Shown here one piece after another: positions 62,129 through 64,000 of a stretch of 64,000 bases of DNA. The DNA comes from Methylocapsa acidiphila B2 (GTDB lineage: Bacteria; Pseudomonadota; Alphaproteobacteria; Rhizobiales; Beijerinckiaceae): contig NZ_KE386496.1 of NCBI RefSeq assembly GCF_000427445.1, forward strand, positions 3,154,504 through 3,218,503, given 5' to 3'. The notes under the pieces are model-generated. The model was not told where the DNA came from. It did no database searches and was given only the letters and a program-made list of their open reading frames with translations. The position numbers were made by a program, and so were the translations under genes. How positions within the stretch are numbered: the stretch's first letter is position 1; every line of letters begins with the position of its first letter.

Positions 62129-64000
62129 TCAGGCTTTCTGCGTGATTCGGATGCGCGACTGCGCCCGAGTGGCGTCTGCGCTGGTCGTATTTAAGACCGT
62201 CGCCATGTCCGGCGACGACGCGCCCGCGAGCCATGGCTCCGCAGTCACCGCGGCCTTCGAGACCGCGTCCATGAGTGGTTTCGGCGCGCCGAAATCGGTG
62301 ACAGTGTCAATTGGGTCGCGAAGCACGCCTGCCGGTAGACCGATCATGGACAGCGCCTGAGCTGCAATGGGGTGGGACAGCGGCGCACTCGCGGCGAGGA
62401 GCGCTTCGACAAACGGCGTCACGGCGGCCAGCGGCCCGGCGCCGCCCGCCGTGACGCCGGTCGTCGCTTGGCCAATCGCGAGCGCCGCCTCAGCCGCCTT
62501 GGCAAAGCGGTCGTCCCAGGGCAGACCGGACTGATAGCGAGCCCGATCATAGGCGCGGAACGGCGCGAGCGCCTCTGGCTCGTGCAGATTCCACAGTTGG
62601 CACTGCGGGCGGTCGGAGCCGCTTCGCTCTAGAATTGCGTTGACGGCGCGCCGGGCCGCCTCGTTAGCACCCTCCATCGTCGCAAGATCGGTGAATGTTC
62701 GGACGTAATCGGACGCAAGAAAAAAATTAGGGATCGCGGTCGCCGCCTCAGGCCTCAGACGCCAAGTGTTCTTGTTGTTGACCAGCAACGGCTCGCCGTC
62801 CGATCTCCGGCTGGGATCAGACGGATCGTCCCCGATGTCCGGATCGAGGAACCAGAAGTGCAGATCCTCATCGCGGAGCACTTCGGCGTCGCCAACATTC
62901 AGGCTGCGCTTCAGCTGAAGCCATGTCTCGTCTGCGATCTCTTGGCGCGTGCACTCGACCGCCGCCTTGCCATTAAATCCAGGCGTATCCCACTGCGAGA
63001 TGTCGACGGAAAGCACCCCTCGCGTTTTGCCGTCGCCCCAGTCGGCAAAGTCGATGGTATTCCAGAACTGCCGTTGGGAGACGGCGGTCAATGCCCAGGG
63101 ACTGTCGATGAAGATGATGTGGCCGTGAATGATCGGCGCGTCGTGCAACAAGTAAAACTGGATGCCGTTCATCCACTCCACGCTGTTCGACAGCGGCCCC
63201 AGGTTCGCGAGCGAGGGGTCGATCGCCTTCATCGCCGGCGTGACGAGGGGCGCCATGCGCTCGACGGGCAGGGCGCCAATGAACCAGTCGGCGGACGCGT
63301 GCCGCGTTTTGCCGGCGGTTTGCACCGTTGCGCCGGTAATCCGGCCGCCGCCAACCTGAATCTCCATCACTTCAGAGTCGAGATGATAGACTAGGCCCAT
63401 GGTTTTCAGATATGCGAGCCATGGGAGGATCCAGACCTGATTGGTCGGCCCGTTCAGCAGTCGGTCCGATGCGACTCCAGGCGTCAGGATGCCGAAGAGC
63501 AGCTGTACAAAGATGTCGCCGATCGTCTTGACGCTCGCCGACCTCGCCTTTGCGGCGACGAGCGAACGCGTGATGCCTATCGCCAGCAGCTTCTGGTAGG
63601 CGGCTGAGCGGCTCTCGGCTCCAACGAAATCCCACCAGTCCATTTTTTCGTATTCGTCAAAACGCCGATCTTCGCACGAGGTGATGATCCGCCAAACGCA
63701 ACCGGAAAAATGCTCGATCTCGGCGTAAGGGATCTCGTTGTGCGGCGAAATGCTCCACAAGAACGTCTTCAGCGTTGTCGCGAGTTCGTAGGCGTTTGCG
63801 GGAAAGCGCGAGGGCAGTTCGATCCCAGCCTTGTCGTAGCGCGCGACGAGTACTTGCGTCGTCTCCACGAGACTGTCGAAGACCGTCCCGCTTCCTGACG
63901 GAATGCGAGACAGGGTGTCGGTGATGTGGCGGTAGAAGTTCGGGAAAAAGCGAAAACCGTGCTCCCCCGGCACAAACTGCTGATAATTCCCCTTGGGCAA
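62129..64000 (-). CDS. FAD-dependent desaturase/hydroxysqualene dehydroxylase-like protein (5' truncated)
   Basis: The last 623 residues of an amine-oxidase/phytoene-desaturase-type flavoprotein; the N-terminal Rossmann FAD motif lies beyond the window's right edge. Family phrases seen: NYQQFVPGEHGFRFFPNFYRHITDTLSRIP, TLKTFLWSIS, then VMEIQVGGGRITGATVQTAGK and ADWFIGALPVERM, and the C-terminal FAD motif FFLASDYVRTFTDLATMEGANEAARRAVNAIL. The sequence most resembles HpnE/hydroxysqualene dehydroxylase relatives. It forms a unit with the polyprenyl synthase (6-bp gap), so isoprenoid metabolism is likely. A ~100-residue C-terminal extension beyond ILERSGSDRPQ is Ala/Pro-rich and variable. Confidence 0.85.
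   Translation of the reverse strand: MPKGNYQQFVPGEHGFRFFPNFYRHITDTLSRIPSGSGTVFDSLVETTQVLVARYDKAGIELPSRFPANAYELATTLKTFLWSISPHNEIPYAEIEHFSGCVWRIITSCEDRRFDEYEKMDWWDFVGAESRSAAYQKLLAIGITRSLVAAKARSASVKTIGDIFVQLLFGILTPGVASDRLLNGPTNQVWILPWLAYLKTMGLVYHLDSEVMEIQVGGGRITGATVQTAGKTRHASADWFIGALPVERMAPLVTPAMKAIDPSLANLGPLSNSVEWMNGIQFYLLHDAPIIHGHIIFIDSPWALTAVSQRQFWNTIDFADWGDGKTRGVLSVDISQWDTPGFNGKAAVECTRQEIADETWLQLKRSLNVGDAEVLRDEDLHFWFLDPDIGDDPSDPSRRSDGEPLLVNNKNTWRLRPEAATAIPNFFLASDYVRTFTDLATMEGANEAARRAVNAILERSGSDRPQCQLWNLHEPEALAPFRAYDRARYQSGLPWDDRFAKAAEAALAIGQATTGVTAGGAGPLAAVTPFVEALLAASAPLSHPIAAQALSMIGLPAGVLRDPIDTVTDFGAPKPLMDAVSKAAVTAEPWLAGASSPDMATVLNTTSADATRAQSRIRITQKA

Overview
The window is high-GC DNA from an alphaproteobacterium, most likely a Hyphomicrobiales (Rhizobiales) member. 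Evidence is the chromosomal block rplU-rpmA-GNAT-obgE-proB ... proA-nadD, the gluQRS/recJ/M23-peptidase set, and Ti-type (MOBQ) transfer genes. I cannot fix the genus; a methanotroph-type relative is only a guess.

Layout. 1-3748: end of an assimilatory nitrate/nitrite reduction operon (nirB partial, nirD, nasA). 3749-6239: graveyard with a trbJ tail, a broken serine resolvase, an AAGGCC-rich stretch and an HNH-type endonuclease gene. 6240-14147: a ~7.9-kb island at the 3' end of tRNA-Thr(TGT), with a DUF4102-type integrase at the tRNA side, an AlpA/HTH-zinc/second-integrase module, an MmeI-like (type IIL) restriction-modification enzyme and a small protein that may have a clamp-like fold. 14414-27292: the housekeeping block nadD-proA ... 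proB-obgE-GNAT-rpmA-rplU, split between proA and proB by a ~7-kb insertion with a prolyl oligopeptidase, two short-chain dehydrogenases, a SnoaL-like protein, a LysR regulator and a chimeric methyltransferase whose C-terminus is a ~92% identical copy of the PUA tail of ProB. 27860-34105: M23 peptidase, DUF3108 protein, gluQRS, recJ.

34311-52875: an 18.6-kb integrative mobilizable element inserted at the 3' end of tRNA-Glu(TTC) by a large serine recombinase. Its ends share a 12-bp direct repeat, and joining them rebuilds a near-symmetric attP with 16-bp inverted arms. It carries a TraA relaxase with a recognisable oriT, TraC/TraD-like accessory genes, and a defence-like cargo: a ~1266-residue unrecognised protein ending in a PD-(D/E)XK nuclease, a DUF5677-like protein, a type IIG restriction-methyltransferase and an AIPR protein with an Mrr-like nuclease N-terminus. 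No mating-pair or coupling-protein genes are present, so transfer would need a helper.

52876-55062: decayed DNA with a small island-type gene, one small hypothetical gene and a frameshifted IS6-family transposase. 55063-60273: a four-gene MacAB/DevBCA-like tripartite exporter operon (outer-membrane lipoprotein, HlyD adaptor, ATPase, permease), divergent from a TetR regulator with a strong palindromic operator between them. 60362-64000: an IS5-type transposase tail, a beta-sandwich-type hypothetical protein, a polyprenyl diphosphate synthase and the start-less end of an FAD-dependent desaturase/hydroxysqualene-dehydroxylase-like enzyme.
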